From NCBI RefSeq assembly GCF_018069625.1, contig NZ_CP072941.1, positions 9,362,001 through 9,426,000 on the forward strand: a stretch of DNA of 64,000 nt. The letters run 5' to 3'. Within the stretch, counting starts at the first letter, position 1. The number at the start of each line of letters is the position of its first letter. Shown in pieces: positions 40,357 to 49,137 of the stretch. A program made the position numbers and the translations under genes. Under the pieces are notes generated by a model. That model saw nothing but the letters and a program-made list of their open reading frames with translations, had not been told where the DNA came from and did no database searches. The stretch comes from Streptomyces yatensis (GTDB taxonomy: Bacteria; Actinomycetota; Actinomycetes; Streptomycetales; Streptomycetaceae).

Positions 40357-41982
40357 ATGCACCCCAGCCGGTTCGACGGCACCGGCCGCGGCCAGGCCAC
40401 CAGCGACCGCATGGAGGTGCGCCGCCTCACCAGGGCGAACCGGCTGTGGGGTTCCAACGGCGTCACGTTCGGCCCCGACGGACGGCTGTACGTGGCGCAG
40501 TTCCTCGCCGGGCAGATCAGCGCCGTGGACCCCGCCTCGGGTGACGTCGAGGCGGTGGTGCCGCTCGACGGCCCGGTGGAGGCGCCGGACGACCTGGCCT
40601 TCGGGGCGGACGGCTCGATGTACATCGCCGATCTGACCCCCGGCCGGGTGTGGCGGCGCAGCCCGGACGGCGCGTACACCCTCGTCTCCGACCAGGTGTC
40701 GGTGCCCAACGGCATCACCTGCGTCGGCGACCGCCTCTTCGTCAACGAGATGAAGATGAACGGCCGGCTGATGGAGCTGTTCCCCGGCGGCGGTGACCCC
40801 GCGGTGCTGACCGACGGACTGGCCCTGGGCAATGCCATGCAGCTCGGACCCGACGGCTGCCTGTACTACCCGCAGATGATGCGCAACCAGGTCTGGCGGA
40901 TCCCGCCCGACGGTGGGGTGCCCGAGCTGGTCGCCGAGGAGGTGGACGACCCGGTCGCGGTACGGTTCGACCGGGGCGGTGTGCTCGTCGTCCTGTCCCG
41001 TGGCATGGCCGGTCTGGTGACCCGGATCGATCTGAACACCGGGGCCCGGACGGTCGTCGCCAGCGGCATCGTGGGGCTGGACAATGCCGCGTTCGACCAC
41101 GAGAACCGGATGTTCGTCTCCAGCTTCGCCAGTGGCGGGATCGCGGAGATGCACACGGACGGCAGGACCCGGGTGGTGGTCCCTCAGGGGTTCGACGGGC
41201 CGTTCGGCATCACGGTCGACCTCGGTGGCACGGTGTACGCGGCCGACCACTTCCGCCTGGCCAGCCCGGAGGTTTCGGGCTCCGGCTTCGGCTCCGGCGA
41301 GGATGAAGACGAGCCCGGTATCGTCACCCACGAGCTGATGTACGCCGTGCACAACGTCACCGCCGACGACGGCCTGCTGCACCTCACCTCACAACTCGGC
41401 GATGTGCGCACCCACGACCCCGTCAACAAGACCACGCGGGCACGCGCCACCGGGCTGGACCAGCCCACCGGGATCGCCGTCGCACCGGACGGCTCCCTCG
41501 TGGTGGCCGAGACCGGTGCGGGCCGCATCCTGCGCATCGACGACACCGACACCGTGAGCGTGCTCGCCGAGGGACTCGACCACCCCGTGGACGTCGCCAT
41601 CGACCGCGAAGGGCGCTGCTACGTCAGCGACGACCGACGTGGCGCGGTGCTCCGGCTGGAGGACGGCGTGGCGGTGGTCGTCGCTGACGGGCTCGGCGCG
41701 CCGCAGGGCCTGGCCGTGCGCGGGGATGAGCTGTTCACGGTGGAGGTCGCGCACCGGCGGCTGCGGGCGATCTCGCCGGCCACGGGAGCGAGCAGGATCG
41801 AAGCCGAGAACCTCGCGGTCGGCCTGCCGCCCGGGATCACGCGCACCGAACCCGAGCCGGTCCCCGGAGTCCCCGGCCGCCCGCGCCAGTTCGCCGGGCT
41901 CGCCGTCGCCCCGGACGGAGCTCTCCTCGTAGCGGCCAATGGGGAGGGGAGTGTGCTGCGGCTGAGCGGGCCCGCCGCGTGA
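40357..41982 (+). CDS. SMP-30/gluconolactonase-like beta-propeller protein
   Basis: 541 residues, made of repeated blades (GVTFGPDGRLYVAQF, DLAFGADGSMYIADL, GIAVAPDGSLVVAET, VAIDREGRCYVSD), the SMP-30/gluconolactonase/LRE or NHL pattern. It is about twice the length of a single six-blade lactonase, so it may be two propellers in tandem. Metal-binding acids (VPNGITC, E) are present, but the site is not assigned. The ATG at 40357 has AAGGAG five bases upstream. The likely role is to hydrolyse the lactone made by the BVMO just upstream; a strictosidine-synthase-like function is the alternative. Confidence 0.85.
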   Translation: MHPSRFDGTGRGQATSDRMEVRRLTRANRLWGSNGVTFGPDGRLYVAQFLAGQISAVDPASGDVEAVVPLDGPVEAPDDLAFGADGSMYIADLTPGRVWRRSPDGAYTLVSDQVSVPNGITCVGDRLFVNEMKMNGRLMELFPGGGDPAVLTDGLALGNAMQLGPDGCLYYPQMMRNQVWRIPPDGGVPELVAEEVDDPVAVRFDRGGVLVVLSRGMAGLVTRIDLNTGARTVVASGIVGLDNAAFDHENRMFVSSFASGGIAEMHTDGRTRVVVPQGFDGPFGITVDLGGTVYAADHFRLASPEVSGSGFGSGEDEDEPGIVTHELMYAVHNVTADDGLLHLTSQLGDVRTHDPVNKTTRARATGLDQPTGIAVAPDGSLVVAETGAGRILRIDDTDTVSVLAEGLDHPVDVAIDREGRCYVSDDRRGAVLRLEDGVAVVVADGLGAPQGLAVRGDELFTVEVAHRRLRAISPATGASRIEAENLAVGLPPGITRTEPEPVPGVPGRPRQFAGLAVAPDGALLVAANGEGSVLRLSGPAA

Positions 41983-42017
41983 GGTTCGCCGCCGGGCGGC
42001 CGCGCCGGAGCCGCCGC

Positions 42018-42992
42018 TCAGGAGAGGTCGACCCACACCTTTCCCGCCGCGGTGTACGCCGCGGTGAACGCCTCCTGGACGTCCTCCAGGGCATAGCCGT
42101 CGCTGACCACCGCCCCGAGCCGGGGCGGTGTCGGCGACTCCAGCGCGCTGACGGTCTGTGCGAAGTCCACCGGATGGTCGTAGATCATGCTGCCGATGAG
42201 GGTGATCTGCCCCGCCACCAGATCGCGGGGGGAGACCCCGAGAGGGGAGGTGTTCATCCCGATCAGAACGGCGGTGCCGGGTGTGGCGAGCCGTCGCAGC
42301 GCCTGCTCGATGACTCCGGGGGCGCCGGAGGTCTCGAAGAGACAGGGGAGGCCGTCCGTGTCCGGTGGCAGGGGCGTGGCACCCAGCGAACACGCGCGGT
42401 CGAGCCGGGCCTCGTTGGGCTCCTGGACGAACACCGTCACACCGTGGCCGACCAGCGCCTGACACAGCAGCAGACCCTGGGAACCGGCCCCGATCACCAG
42501 GCAGCTCTGCCCCGGCGCGATGCCCGAGCGCCGCATCGCCGCCCGGGCCACGGTCGCGGGTTCCACACAGACCAGGTCCTCCAGGGGCAGCCGCGGGGCG
42601 ACGGGCCAGACGAACGCGGCCGGCGCCACGACGTAGTCACTCAGCAGACCGGGAACGGTCAGTCCCACGGCGGCCCGGCCGGCGCAGGCCGACGTCCGTC
42701 CGGCTCGGCAGGGGGCACACGTCAGACAGCAGTAGTCCGGTTCGATGACCACGTCCTGGCCGGTGTGCAGACCGCTGACCGCACTGCCCAGCTCGACGAT
42801 CCGCCCCGTGCCCTCGTGGCCCAGGATCCAGGGCAGCCGCGGTGGCCGCCGGTGTCCCGCGTGCACCGCGAGATCGGAGCCGCACAGCCCCGTGCCCCGC
42901 ATGCGGATGAGCACGTCACCGGGGCCGCAGGACGGCTCCGGCACGGACACCACGGACAGCGCACCGGGCTCCGTCAGCACGGCGGCCCTCAA
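42018..42992 (-). CDS. Zinc-dependent alcohol dehydrogenase (MDR family)
   Basis: About 324 residues. The catalytic-zinc Cys in GLCGSDL, GHEGTG (second ligand), the structural-zinc cluster region CCLTCAPCRAGRTSAC, and the nucleotide fold VIGAGSQGLLLCQALVGHG are present. The start is unclear: I used the TTG at 42992, which gives LRAAVLTEPG, the normal family start; GTG at 42980 is an alternative. It oxidises an alcohol to a ketone or aldehyde with NAD(P), which could feed the BVMO. It converges on the hydrolase gene with a 35-base gap. Confidence 0.85.
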   Translation of the reverse strand: MRAAVLTEPGALSVVSVPEPSCGPGDVLIRMRGTGLCGSDLAVHAGHRRPPRLPWILGHEGTGRIVELGSAVSGLHTGQDVVIEPDYCCLTCAPCRAGRTSACAGRAAVGLTVPGLLSDYVVAPAAFVWPVAPRLPLEDLVCVEPATVARAAMRRSGIAPGQSCLVIGAGSQGLLLCQALVGHGVTVFVQEPNEARLDRACSLGATPLPPDTDGLPCLFETSGAPGVIEQALRRLATPGTAVLIGMNTSPLGVSPRDLVAGQITLIGSMIYDHPVDFAQTVSALESPTPPRLGAVVSDGYALEDVQEAFTAAYTAAGKVWVDLS

Positions 42993-43171
42993 GGGAACGC
43001 CCGCTTTCCGGAAAGACGCGCCGCCAGCATCATGCCAAGAGCGTGCCACACATGATCCGCGCGGCGATAGACCACGCACTGCCGCACCTGACCAAGTCTC
43101 ATCCGCCGCACATGACCTACGCGTACGCTGTGGACGCGATTGCCATACCGTGAGCAAGGAGTGGAACGGCC

Positions 43172-43801
43172 ATGTCGGACAGCACCCTGGCCCCCGATAT
43201 AGATCAGGCCCTGTACGCACTTTCCCCCGAGGGGCGGAAACTTCTCTTCACCGAGGCCAAGACGGCCTATGATTTCAGCGACAAGCCGGTGGGCGACGAC
43301 CGTCTGCAGGCCATCTACGAACTGTTCAAATGGGCCCCGACCTCGGCGAATATCAATCCGCTGCGCATTCTGTACGTGCGTACCGAGGAAGGAAAGCAGC
43401 GGCTGCTGACCGGGGTGGCGCAGCCCAACCAGGAGCAGACCGCCTCGGCTCCGGTCACCGCGGTGCTGGCCGCGGACACCCGTTACCCGGAGTATGTGCC
43501 GTTCCTCGCGCCGTCCAACCCGCAGTTACAGCAGATGCTGGAGGCCAACCAGGAGCTGCGCGAGTCCCACATGGACTTCAACGCGGTGCTCCAGGCGGGC
43601 TACTTCGTGCTGGCCGTCCGCGCCGCGGGGCTCGCCGCCGGGCCGATGAAGGGCTTCAACGCCGCGGCGGTGGACAAGGAGTTCTTCCCCGATGGCCGGT
43701 GGCGGTCGATTCTGCTGGTCAACATCGGCTACCCGGGCGCCGAAGCCTACCGGGACCGGCTGCCGCGGCCCTCGTACGAGCAGGCGGTACGGCTGGTCTG
43801 A
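43172..43801 (+). CDS. Nitroreductase-family flavoprotein (RutE/HadB-like)
   Basis: 209 residues, FMN-dependent nitroreductase fold of the malonic-semialdehyde-reductase (RutE) subgroup: WAPTSANINPLRILYVRT and GLAAGPMKGFNAAAVDKEFF mark the FMN site. It contains an in-frame TTA codon at 43526-43528, so its translation may depend on the late-development bldA tRNA. AAGGAG lies ten bases before the ATG at 43172. It borders the PKS cluster and ends in a hairpin terminator; a role there is possible but unproven. Confidence 0.9.
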   Translation: MSDSTLAPDIDQALYALSPEGRKLLFTEAKTAYDFSDKPVGDDRLQAIYELFKWAPTSANINPLRILYVRTEEGKQRLLTGVAQPNQEQTASAPVTAVLAADTRYPEYVPFLAPSNPQLQQMLEANQELRESHMDFNAVLQAGYFVLAVRAAGLAAGPMKGFNAAAVDKEFFPDGRWRSILLVNIGYPGAEAYRDRLPRPSYEQAVRLV

Positions 43802-43835
43802 CAGCAGTGAGGTGATGTAAGGCGCACACACCCAG

Positions 43836-43871
43836 GGGATCGGGTCACTTCATACGCGGTGACCTGATCCC
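43836..43871 (+). terminator. 13-bp stem-loop after the nitroreductase
   Basis: GGGATCGGGTCAC at 43836-43848 pairs with GTGACCTGATCCC at 43859-43871, with one G-U pair and a 10-base loop. It lies 35 bases past the stop codon, with TCTTCG following. Confidence 0.75.
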
Positions 43872-44095
43872 TCTTCGCGTCGGGCGGCGATCCCCTCGCC
43901 GTGCCGGCCTCGTTCGGCGGCGGTACGCCGAGCCACGTACGTGGGACCCCTCGAGGACCGTCGACTTTCGGCCCAATCGCCGGCCCCCTCCGCTCGTCCA
44001 CACCGCCCGTACGGTGCCCTCCCGTAGGGACGAGGGCCACACCGAGGCGGCCGAAAAGCGCGGCGTGATCGTTTCGTGATGTACGACTCACTCGC

Positions 44096-44125
44096 TTGAC
44101 AGCGCGGCGCACCGGGACCTACGCA
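44096..44125 (+). promoter_or_regulatory. Candidate sigma-70-type promoter for the LAL gene
   Basis: TTGACA at 44096-44101, an 18-base spacer and TACGCA at 44120-44125. It lies about 255 bases before the regulator start. The match is fair at -35 and weak at -10. Confidence 0.4.
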
Positions 44126-44379
44126 TAGGACCCGAGAGTGCCCCCATCCGGTGCATGTCGCAGCCCCACGCTGTTTACATGCTGTTGAAACAAAAGACTC
44201 CGGCCCGGCTCGTATATTTCCCTCACCCATTCTCTTCCCCGGCGGGACGCCGCGGGCATCGAGGGTGGGCGACGCGCTTGTGCCGCCGAGGAGTTCTGCC
44301 TGCTCGTCATGCGCTTTCGCGCGGACATGCCCTATGAGCGGCCGCGCGGATTGAGGAATTTCAGAAAGCTGGGGTGCCT

Positions 44380-47262
44380 GTGAGCTTGATGGAATGCCAC
44401 GATGCAACGGCCGACGCCGGTCGGCCGGCGATCGGTTTCCGGAGGGACCACGAAGGCCAGGGAAACGAGGGGGATCGCGGGCCCGGCGGCGGACCCCCCG
44501 ACCTGGTCGAGCGCGACGACATCCTGGCCGGCCTGGGCGGGCTGCTCGCCGATGCCTCCAGGGGCAAGGGGCAGCTGGCCGTCGTGGACGGGCCGCTGGG
44601 CAGTGGCAAGAGCCGGCTGGTGCACGAGTTCCTCGAAACCCTCGAACCGGACGGCGCCTTGGTCCTGAGGGCCACCGCCTCGCTCCGGGAACATCTGCTG
44701 CCGTTCGGCGTGGTGACCCAGCTCTTCCACGGCATGACGATCCCGCCGCCCAGCCGGGACCGAGTGCGCGCCCTGCTCACCTCGGCGGTCGAACACACCG
44801 GCATCGACGGGGAGTTAGCCGGCGGCGACTGGGAGGTCCACGTCGTCGACGTCTTCCAGAAGCTCACCATGGAGCTGGCCCAGCTGGCCGAGACCACCCC
44901 CTTGGTGATCTGGATCGACAACGCCCACTACCTGGACCCGCCCTCCCTGCACTTCCTCGCCGGCATCGTCCCGTGGCTGCACTCCGCCCGCATCCTGGTG
45001 CTGCTCACCGACGACCACACGCTGCGGTGGCCGCGCTCGCCCCTGCTGGCCGGACTGCTCTCGCAGAGCCCCAACGCACACCGCATCCCCCTGAGCCCCT
45101 TGAGCCGCGGCGCGGTCGACGCCCTGGCCGTCCGGCTGCTCGGACCGCACATCGCCTCCCCGCGGCTGACCGCCGAGCTCCACCGCATCAGCGGCGGCAA
45201 CCCCCTGGCGGTCCAGGCCCTGATCATCGATCAGCAGGCCGGTGGCGCATGCTATCCGGACGGCTACGGACGGGCCCTGCTCGACCTCGTGACGCACTCC
45301 CGGCCGTCGATGCTGTCCGTGGTGCGCGCCCTCGCGGTACTCGGCGGTGCGGCCTCGGTGACCGACGTGGCCCGGCTGGCCGGGGTGGACGCCACGGTGA
45401 CCAGCTGGGCCCTGCACGCCCTGGTCGGCGCCGGACTGCTCACCAAGGGCCATGCGTTCCGCCATCCGGTGGCCGCCACCGCCGTACTGGACGACATGCC
45501 CGCCGACAGCCGGGCCGCACTGCACCGCGCCGCCGCCGAGCTGCTGCATGAGGCCGGTGCGCCCGCGCTGACGGTGGCCGGGCAGTTGATGAGCGCCGGG
45601 GACCCCCGTGCCGACTGCGCCACCGAGGTGCTGGTGACGGCCTCCGACGAGGCGCTGGCGGCCGGCGATGTGGGCACCGCGCTCGGCTGCCTGGACCTCG
45701 CCCAGCGCACCCGGACCGACGACCCCACCGCGGCGCGCATCCGCGCCCGGCTCAGCCGCCTGGAGTGGCAGCTGAAACCGCAGGTCGCCGTCCGTCATCT
45801 CCGTCCCCAGCTACGCGACTTCACCGCGGGCCACCTGGACCGGCAGGATGTCTCCGAGCTGGTGCTCGGTCTGGCCAACGCCGGTGCGCTCACCGAGCTG
45901 ACCGCCCTACTGGACGCCCTGCGCACCCGCTCCCACCAGGGCGCCGGCTCCGGAACCGAGGACCTGCGCCCCCTGACGAACTGGGCGGCGATGGCGTACC
46001 CCCTCCACACCGGGCTGCGGAAACTGGCCCAGTCGGTCGCGGCGGCCACCCCCGAGGCCGCCCCCTGCCACGACCCCTGGCTGCCCTCGGCGGTCACCCT
46101 GGCCGACGACCTGATCCGCGGACGCGACGACCAGCTGGTACACCGCGCCGAACTGCTGCTGCGCACCTTCCACCTCGACCACGGCTCACTGTGGAACGCC
46201 GAGGCCGGAGCCCTCGCCCTGCGCGCGCTGCTCTCCGCGGGTCGCCCGGACGAGGTCGTGGCCTGGTGCGAAAAGCTCGAGGCCGAGGCCGCCGCCCACC
46301 ATGCCGTCGCCTGGCAGGGGAAGTTCCTCGCCCTCCGCGCCGAGGCCCATCTGCGGCAGGGAGACCTGATCCGCGCCCACGACCTGGCGGCCCGCGCCAT
46401 GGCCCTCGTAGCGCCCCAGGGCTGGGGGATCGGCCTGGCCGGGGTGCTGGGCTGCGCCATCCTCGCCGCCACCCGGTCCGGCAGGCTGGAGCAGGCGGAG
46501 AAGTACGTGGCTCAGCCGATACCCGAACCGGTCCTGCACAGCCGCCACGGCGCACACTATCTGCACGCCCGGGGCCACTACCGGCTGGCCACCCACCACC
46601 CGCAGGCCGCGCTCGCGGACTTCCTCGCCTGCGGCAGATTCGCCGAAACCTGGCACGCGCCCGGCGCCGACGCGGTCTCGTGGCGGACCAGCGCGGCCGA
46701 GGCATGGCTGGCACAGGACGACCAGGACCAGGCCAAACGTCTGGTACGGGAACAGATAGCCCGGCTGTTCCCGGGCCCCTCCCGGGCCCGCGGGCTGTGC
46801 CTGCGCACCCTGGCGGCGGTCAGCCGGGTCACCCGCCGCCCGCAACTGCTCACCGAGGCCGTCGACATGCTCAAGGACAGCGGCGACGACTACGAACTGG
46901 CCCGTGCGCTGATCGACCTCAGCATCGCCTTCAAGGACACCGGGGACCAGCGCAATGCCCGCCGGGTGGCCCACCGCGCCTGGCATCTCGCGAAGCAGAC
47001 CGGCGCCGAGCACCTGTGCCGGGAGGCCGCTCTCGACCCCATCGCTCCCGAGGCCGAGCTGGCAGCGCAACAGCGCCAGGACGGGCTGTCCGCCCTCACC
47101 ACGCAGGAGCGCAGGATCGCGCTACTGGCGGCCAAGGGCTACACCAACCGCGAGATCGCCGCCAAGCTCTACATCACCGCGAGCACGGTCGAGCAGCACC
47201 TCACCCGGGTGTTCCGTAAAGTCAACGTCAAGCGGCGGCAGGATCTGCCGCATTTCCTCTAG
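44380..47262 (+). CDS. LAL-family LuxR transcriptional regulator
   Basis: 960 residues. A Walker A motif GPLGSGKS at about 71-78 and a Walker B-like VIWIDNAHYLD mark the N-terminal ATPase; a long helical repeat region follows; a LuxR helix-turn-helix closes the protein (LTTQERRIALLAAKGYTNREIAAKLYITASTVEQHLTRVF, given only to identify the block, about residues 908-950). These large MalT-like regulators activate many polyketide clusters. Leu146 is encoded by a TTA codon at 44815-44817, so bldA control is likely. I chose the GTG at 44380, six bases after GGGG; 44374 and 44389 are alternatives. The probable target is the PKS transcribed beyond it. Confidence 0.95.
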   Translation: MSLMECHDATADAGRPAIGFRRDHEGQGNEGDRGPGGGPPDLVERDDILAGLGGLLADASRGKGQLAVVDGPLGSGKSRLVHEFLETLEPDGALVLRATASLREHLLPFGVVTQLFHGMTIPPPSRDRVRALLTSAVEHTGIDGELAGGDWEVHVVDVFQKLTMELAQLAETTPLVIWIDNAHYLDPPSLHFLAGIVPWLHSARILVLLTDDHTLRWPRSPLLAGLLSQSPNAHRIPLSPLSRGAVDALAVRLLGPHIASPRLTAELHRISGGNPLAVQALIIDQQAGGACYPDGYGRALLDLVTHSRPSMLSVVRALAVLGGAASVTDVARLAGVDATVTSWALHALVGAGLLTKGHAFRHPVAATAVLDDMPADSRAALHRAAAELLHEAGAPALTVAGQLMSAGDPRADCATEVLVTASDEALAAGDVGTALGCLDLAQRTRTDDPTAARIRARLSRLEWQLKPQVAVRHLRPQLRDFTAGHLDRQDVSELVLGLANAGALTELTALLDALRTRSHQGAGSGTEDLRPLTNWAAMAYPLHTGLRKLAQSVAAATPEAAPCHDPWLPSAVTLADDLIRGRDDQLVHRAELLLRTFHLDHGSLWNAEAGALALRALLSAGRPDEVVAWCEKLEAEAAAHHAVAWQGKFLALRAEAHLRQGDLIRAHDLAARAMALVAPQGWGIGLAGVLGCAILAATRSGRLEQAEKYVAQPIPEPVLHSRHGAHYLHARGHYRLATHHPQAALADFLACGRFAETWHAPGADAVSWRTSAAEAWLAQDDQDQAKRLVREQIARLFPGPSRARGLCLRTLAAVSRVTRRPQLLTEAVDMLKDSGDDYELARALIDLSIAFKDTGDQRNARRVAHRAWHLAKQTGAEHLCREAALDPIAPEAELAAQQRQDGLSALTTQERRIALLAAKGYTNREIAAKLYITASTVEQHLTRVFRKVNVKRRQDLPHFL

Positions 47263-47267
47263 CCTCG

Positions 47268-48914
47268 TCATTCCAGCAGCCCGGACCTGAACTGACCGAC
47301 CAGCGCGGTGAGTTCACGGGAGGTGCGGGCCGCGCCGTAGATGTGGTGGTCCGGGCGTACCAGCAGGAACCGCGCCCGCGCCGCTCTCAGCAGCGGCAGA
47401 TACACCTCGTCGACATCGACGACGGCACCCGCTGCCGCCTCGGCGTCCCCCGCCACCATGTGCACCACAGGTGTGCCGAGCCCGGTGAGGAAGGTGAGCT
47501 GAGACTCCTCCAGCGCGGCGGCCGGATCCGCCGACCCCAGCAGCACCGGACCGGTGCCCACCACCTCGTCGAACAGCCCGGTCACGCCCTCGCGCCGCAC
47601 CCGGCCCTGCGGCATGACCTCCCCGGCCGGCGGCACCGGCGCCGTGCCGATCCCGGTGTACAGCAGACCGGTCCGCAGCGGCGGACCCGCGCCCCGCCGC
47701 CTGCCCCGGCCGGTGTCCGCGCTCACGCCCGCGAGCAGCGAGGCGTCCCGGCTCGCGGCGGTGGCGGCGTCGGTCACGCACAGCACCCTGCCCAGCCGTA
47801 CCGCGGTGTCGATGGCCTCCCGCACATGGTCGACGCGCTCACGCGGATAGCTGTCCAGCAGCCGCTCACCGGCGGCGCCCCGCAGCACCAGGTCCAGTTT
47901 CCAGGACAGATTGAGCACATCCCGGATGCCCGCGCACATGCCCTGACCGGTGAACGGTGGCATGAGATGGGCGGCGTCCCCGGCCAGCAGCACCCGCCCG
48001 CGCCGCCATTCGTCGGCCCAGGCGGCCTGGAAGCTGTAGACGGTGTGCCGCTGCAGCGTGGCGTTCTCCGGGGTGACATCGAAGCGTTCCAGCAGGCGCC
48101 AGGCCGTCTCCGCCCGGTTCAGCTCGGCCACGCTCTCCCCGGGCAGCCGCATGAACTCCCAGCGGCGCCGCCCCGGACCGCTGCCCACCGCCGTCGTCGG
48201 CCGGTCCGGATCGCAGTGCTGCACATTGAGCGGGGAGAACACCCGCGGTTCATGGAGCACCACATCGCACAGCAGCCAGTCGAAGGAGAAGCCGAGATCC
48301 GTGGTGCGCACCCCGATGTGGTCGCGGACGAAGCTGTTCGCCCCGTCGCAACCCACCACCCAGGAGGCGGCGCACCGCAACCGCCCACCCGCCGTATCGG
48401 TCGCCGTGAGCTCGACCCCGGCGCCGTGGTCCACCAGGTCCGTCGCGCCGTAACCGCGCAGCACCCGCAGGTTGGGCAGCCGCTCGGCGCGGGCGCACAG
48501 TACCGCCTCCAGCGCCGGCTGGTGGATGGTGGTCGTCTCCGGCCAGCCGTGCGCACCGCGCTCGGCCAGCTCGACCCGCAGCAGGGACCTGCCCTCGGCA
48601 TTGCGCCAGTCGTAGGCGTCGGCCGGCAGACCGATCTCCGGATACGAGCCGGCCACCCCCAGCGACGCCAGGGTCCGGGCCGTCTCACCGTCGAAGCTGG
48701 TCGCCCGGGGCAGCGTGTACGGGTGCTCCCACCGCTCCACGACCAGCACGCGCCAGCCCCGGGTGGCCAGCAGGATGGACAGCACCTGGCCGATGGGTCC
48801 GTAGCCGACGATGAGCACGTCTGCTTCCGGCGCATCCGCTTCTGGTGTGTCCGGCTCCGGCGTGTCCGTTTTCGGCGTGTCCGCTTGTGGTGTGTCCGGG
48901 CCCGCAGGGCACAT
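47268..48914 (-). CDS. FAD-dependent aromatic hydroxylase, Rif-Orf19-like
   Basis: 548 residues of the class A aromatic hydroxylase (MhpA/PheA-like) family, including the C-terminal thioredoxin-like domain ending FLLVRPDHHIYGAA. FAD motifs are VLIVGYGPIGQ (Gly37-Gly42), VVGCDGANSFVRDHIG (DG motif) and VLLAGDAAHLMPPFTGQGMCAGIRD (GD motif). The first 30 residues are five DTPxx repeats. In rifamycin and hygrocin clusters a homologous enzyme next to the PKS hydroxylates the AHBA ring so that the naphthalene can form, which is the likely role here. It is convergent with the LAL gene (5-base gap) and divergent from the PKS. The ATG at 48914 follows a GGAGGAGGGAAG stretch. Confidence 0.9.
   Translation of the reverse strand: MCPAGPDTPQADTPKTDTPEPDTPEADAPEADVLIVGYGPIGQVLSILLATRGWRVLVVERWEHPYTLPRATSFDGETARTLASLGVAGSYPEIGLPADAYDWRNAEGRSLLRVELAERGAHGWPETTTIHQPALEAVLCARAERLPNLRVLRGYGATDLVDHGAGVELTATDTAGGRLRCAASWVVGCDGANSFVRDHIGVRTTDLGFSFDWLLCDVVLHEPRVFSPLNVQHCDPDRPTTAVGSGPGRRRWEFMRLPGESVAELNRAETAWRLLERFDVTPENATLQRHTVYSFQAAWADEWRRGRVLLAGDAAHLMPPFTGQGMCAGIRDVLNLSWKLDLVLRGAAGERLLDSYPRERVDHVREAIDTAVRLGRVLCVTDAATAASRDASLLAGVSADTGRGRRRGAGPPLRTGLLYTGIGTAPVPPAGEVMPQGRVRREGVTGLFDEVVGTGPVLLGSADPAAALEESQLTFLTGLGTPVVHMVAGDAEAAAGAVVDVDEVYLPLLRAARARFLLVRPDHHIYGAARTSRELTALVGQFRSGLLE
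48823..48897 (-). repeat. Five 15-bp tandem repeats at the hydroxylase 5' end
   Basis: Five copies of a unit like GCTTCTGGTGTGTCC on the plus strand encode DTPQA, DTPKT, DTPEP, DTPEA and DAPEA on the minus strand. They form a flexible, acidic tail ahead of the FAD domain and are in frame. Confidence 0.88.
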
Positions 48915-49137
48915 CCGCTCTTCCCTCCTCCGGTGCGGTGAACCTATCAGCGGGTGCCGCGCGGCCTACGGAGAGCGGCCGAACCGACCACGGATAAGGG
49001 GGGCTTGGCGATCACCAAGTAAGGGGGGATGAGGGGGGTGAATCAGGGGATTCTTCTAGTTTTCCGGTGTGAAGCTGGAGTGGGTGAAGCCGCTGACACA
49101 TCACCCGCAACCCTGACCGCAGGGAGGGGAGAGGTGC
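48915..49137. promoter_or_regulatory. Divergent hydroxylase/PKS control region with MalT-box-like site
   Basis: TAAGGGGGG at 48995-49003 and again at 49020-49028 frame the 16-bp dyad CTTGGCGATCACCAAG at 49004-49019 (one mismatched pair). The second repeat runs into GGGGATGAGG at 49025-49034, an exact match to the E. coli MalT box GGGGA(T/G)GAGG, and GGGGATTC recurs at 49047. The neighbouring LAL regulator is MalT-like, so this is its most likely binding site. Confidence 0.65.

Larger units (their letters stand above)
43802..44379. other. 578-bp intergenic region before the LAL regulator
   Basis: No gene is supported here; short frames on the minus strand lack codon bias. It begins with a terminator hairpin for the nitroreductase (43836-43871) and has a TTGACA-type promoter candidate at 44096. 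An AT-rich patch (44170-44225) precedes the regulator start, so a long leader or a second promoter is likely. Confidence 0.6.

Noticed and set aside
43850..44407. Minus-strand open frame in the 578-bp gap before the LAL gene
   Set aside because: It overlaps a terminator hairpin and has no codon bias or family resemblance, with Arg/Gly/Ala-rich random composition.
49042..49059. PimM-type PAS-LuxR box in the PKS promoter region
   Set aside because: CAGGGGATTCTTCTAG matches 12 of 16 consensus positions as I recall it, but the local regulator is LAL-type, not PAS-LuxR, so I kept only the MalT-box idea.
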